Positions 32,201-34,494 of a stretch of 34,494 nucleotides of DNA are shown here, one piece after another (the stretch's first letter is position 1; every line of letters begins with the position of its first letter). Source of the DNA: Ectocarpus siliculosus (Eukaryota; Sar; Phaeophyceae; Ectocarpales; Ectocarpaceae); NCBI GenBank assembly GCA_000310025.1, contig FN649736.1:3543095-3577588 (forward strand), given 5' to 3'. Under the pieces are notes generated by a model, which was not told the origin of the DNA, ran no database searches, and saw nothing but the letters and a program-made list of their open reading frames with translations. The translations under genes were made by a program, and so were the position numbers.

Positions 32201-34494
32201 CTCGCTTCAAACACCTCCTCGTCGGCCGCGGCGAGTAAGTTCAGCAGCTCATCTGTCGAGAGCGGGACACTGGAAGAGAAAGCACACTGATAACCGCCAG
32301 CGTCGCCGCCGCCACCGCTCACCGACTCCCGTCCCCTCTTGGCGGCAGTCTTCGGTTTCGGCCGAGCCATTGCCTTTATCTTTCGCGTGGTTCGTCTCAG
32401 CTTCTCCTCGAGGATAGCAACTCTGGCTCGGTGAGCCTCGACCACCCGGGCAAGCTCCGCCGCCACTTCCTTCGCCTCCCTAGCGTGCAGGCGCCGGACT
32501 TCTCGCAGTTCCCGCGCTCTGACCCGTAGCCGCTCCTCGGCCTCCGCCAGAGACGACCGGTTCTGCTGCCGCTGCCGCTCCTCCTCCTCCTCCTCCTCCT
32601 GCTGCTGCGCCCTTGCCCCCGTCGCAGCCGTTCCCTCTTCGTCCTCGTCTGCTGGCGTTCCTCTTGCACCCGACGATACGGCCGTCGCATGACTACAAGC
32701 AGCGGCGGCAACACCGAGAGGCACCGGCTCATCCTCCTCGTTGCCTTCTTGCTCGTTGTCTTCGTGAAGGGCGCGTTCGTACCTGCTGGATGCATCGGTG
32801 TGGTGCGCATTGGTCGGGCGTTCGACGTGGCCGACTGAGGCAGGTCGTCACAACCCCCCAAGCGACGAGCAACCTAGTTTGGGAGACGGGTGAAAGGTAC
32901 CATACCTTTCTTTGAGCTTGGCCGTCGCTTGCCAGTGGCTCCGCTGTTGTCTCAGGAGCTCCGTCCGCAATCGAAGCACTTCCTCGTCCAGGTTGCCCTT
33001 CGCCGCTCGTTCCTCCTGAGGGCAGGCGTTTGCGGTCAGCGCACAGCAGTCCGACAAAACCGATAAGAAAAATATTTTAGGTACTATGAGGGAATCGAAG
33101 AGTGCGTTCGCCAGGGTTCGACGACGCCGAACGGTTGACCGAAGCCAGGGGGGAGGGGGAATTGCAGCAGTCGTGCACATTTCAAGCCGTTTGATGGCAC
33201 GGCAGGCTTGTGTCACATCCCGCCCGAAGGAAGCCATTTGCCACGCACGAAAGCCTTGCAAACGCGCGAGGAAGCTACCGTATGCCCTTTGAGGCAAGCA
33301 CAGATACCGTTGTTAGATCCCACCTCTAGCAGTTCCTCGGTGACCTCCGCCCGATGGCCCAGGTCAAGCACTTGCGCCCTCAGCCCGCGCACGGCCTCCG
33401 CCCACGCGGCTTCCACCACCGTTCCCCCATAAGCAGAACCCGATCGAATCCACCCGAGGCCATCGGGTGCTCCATCGGTACTCTCTGCCACCCCAGCCGG
33501 ACCGTTGCCGGCAACAACGGCCTCCAAGCGCGCCAGGTTGGCTTCCAGCGACTGCACACCGCTGCTAAGCCCAAGCGCGGCTGCAGTGGAGGGGGAAGAC
33601 ACCCGGTTCCTTCTCTCTCCTTCTCCTGCAGTTCGAGTAGGAGTGTCTGTCGACGTCGTGCGTGCTGCCGACCGGGCGGGAGATGTTTCTACGGCACCGG
33701 CGTCGTTGTTCGCGGAAGCACTGCTGTTGCCTGCTGCGGCTGCCGGTGTCTCGGGTTGCGCCTCGGCCGCCGCATCCAAGGCGGCCGACGATGCCGCTAG
33801 CGCGGCCTTCCGCTCGATATCCGCGCTGGGCACCAAGAACAACGCCCCGCGTCCAGAATCAGTTAGATTCACCACCGGGCGCCTTGCTCGTTCGGGGGTT
33901 AACCCGCATGCGGTACAGTACCCCTTGCTGCTCCACGCGCCGCGACCACCGCCGCCGCTGCTCTCGGCCTCTGGGAACAGTCGCAACGCGAAACGCTCTG
34001 CCGCTCGAGTGACCGCGTCCCCGACTTCTCCCCTCGCCGACGCCTCCGCCAGCTCGAGCTCGAGGTGTTTCAAGGCCGCCGTCAACGCCACCTCCTTCGC
34101 CACCCGCTCGCTCGCCACGGCTTTCGCCTGGCTGCCACGTGTTGACGTATCTCCCGCCGCCACCGCCGCCGCCGCCGCTCCCGAAACATTCCCCGGAGAG
34201 CTGGTCGACCCCGACTCCCGAAGGCTGAGGCGCTGGTGGTGGTGGTGGCGGTTGCTGCCGCTGCCGCTCCCGCCGGACGTCGACCGCCCTAGCCGGTCGG
34301 ATGCTGCCAGGTCGTGCTTGAGTTCCTCGATCCGGATGTCTCTTCGGCGGATGAGGTGTCGGAGTTCGGCCTCTGCGGAAGCTGCGCCTTGCAGACGCCG
34401 CAAGAGGTCGGCTTGTGCCACCTTGGCAGCTACCTTGTAAATTCAGGAGGTGTCGGGGGTACGGGAGGAGGAGGCGGCGGGGGGGGGGGGGGGC
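29265..34494 (-). CDS. Large coiled-coil protein, 3' part of gene, runs off right edge
   Basis: Visible exons on the minus strand are 34433-33324, 33015-32906, 32785-31021 and 30719-29265 (stop), giving about 1479 residues. The frame upstream of 34433 meets a stop, and a pyrimidine tract plus ACAAG mark an acceptor there, so more exons lie beyond the window. Segments rich in heptad-like Glu/Arg/Leu/Ala helix include RRDIRIEELKHDLAASDR, EEVLRLRTELLRQQRSHW, AEAEERLRVRARELREVRRL, EKLARAFRDAGVKGNTVKAL and REEYEQFKDSSHRWREDAEA. Linkers are low complexity (His, Ala, Gly, Glu, Ser and Gln runs). The first visible exon has an isolated CxxC (GYCTACGLTPERA). The last third is mostly disordered. The intron at 31020-30720 appears to be GC-AG. 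It resembles centrosomal or cytoskeletal coiled-coil proteins in composition only; I do not recognise a specific family. The last-exon stop is taken at 29265 because the frame stays open to it. Confidence 0.72.
29922..29940. repeat. CTG/CAG repeat coding for polyglutamine
   Basis: CTG triplets on the plus strand that encode a Q7 run followed by EQEQE in the last exon of the coiled-coil protein. Confidence 0.85.
30720..31020 (-). other. Probable GC-AG intron in the coiled-coil gene
   Basis: The upstream exon ends AAGAAGCAG and the intron starts GCGAGT; it ends CCACAACAG before CTCTTGTCA. Both sides are phase 0 and join ATKKQ to LLSVREEYEQF, continuing the helix. The nearest GT donor (GGCC|GTAGTT) is in the wrong phase. 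Confidence 0.6.
31659..31677. repeat. GCT/AGC repeat coding for poly-alanine
   Basis: A GCTGCT run on the plus strand. In the frame of the coiled-coil gene it encodes an Ala8 run flanked by glycines (GGGGGAAAAAAAAGG). The same triplet type encodes Gln elsewhere in this gene in another frame. Confidence 0.85.
34479..34493. repeat. Homopolymer G15 at the right edge
   Basis: A G-run on the plus strand, read as a C-run on the coding strand, in the pyrimidine tract upstream of the first visible exon of the coiled-coil gene. Confidence 0.85.

Noticed and set aside
31000-32724. Taking 32724 and 31000 as the ends of a separate gene
   Set aside because: The apparent start is GTG and the apparent stop lies inside an intron. 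Splice sites join the segment to exons on both sides in phase.

Overview
The window looks like nuclear DNA of a photosynthetic heterokont, most likely a brown alga (Ectocarpus-like). The reasons are: many-exon genes with long GT-AG introns rich in pyrimidine, C-run and CT tracts; CAG/CTG repeats; a protein starting with a signal peptide followed by an ASAFAP-type plastid-import motif; and genes of a flagellated cell. The species is an inference. No prokaryotic operons, rRNA, tRNA, CRISPR array or autonomous transposon were found.

Five protein-coding genes can be assembled from splice sites and reading frames. From left to right they are: (1) the 5' part of an ammonium transporter on the minus strand, running off the left edge (three exons visible, ATG at 4149); (2) a complete seven-exon minus-strand gene (10595-15645, 366 aa) for a plastid-targeted protein of unknown function; (3) a complete five-exon minus-strand gene (17180-22644, 1356 aa) with a PDZ-like domain, about seven IQ-type motifs and a CxxC...CxxC pair; (4) a plus-strand gene (22984-27656, about 838 aa) that I assign to the FAM227/FWWh family; (5) the 3' part of a large minus-strand coiled-coil gene (29265 to the right edge, about 1479 residues visible). 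In each model the exon lengths and intron phases add up to an open frame.

Genes 3 and 4 are head-to-head with only 339 bp between their start codons, which suggests a shared promoter. FAM227 proteins belong to lineages with cilia, and a calmodulin-binding IQ scaffold would fit the same setting, but that link is inference. Genes 4 and 5 are convergent, with a 1.6 kb gap between them.

The 4.3-10.6 kb stretch has no gene I can support, only simple repeats and a weak isolated exon-like segment. Intron 4 of the plastid gene carries a 172-bp element with TA flanks and CAGT-starting imperfect inverted ends that looks like a non-autonomous pogo/Tigger-type MITE. Other oddities are a GC-AG intron, three NAGNAG acceptors, an 11-nt microexon, and a CAG repeat immediately upstream of the transporter start.
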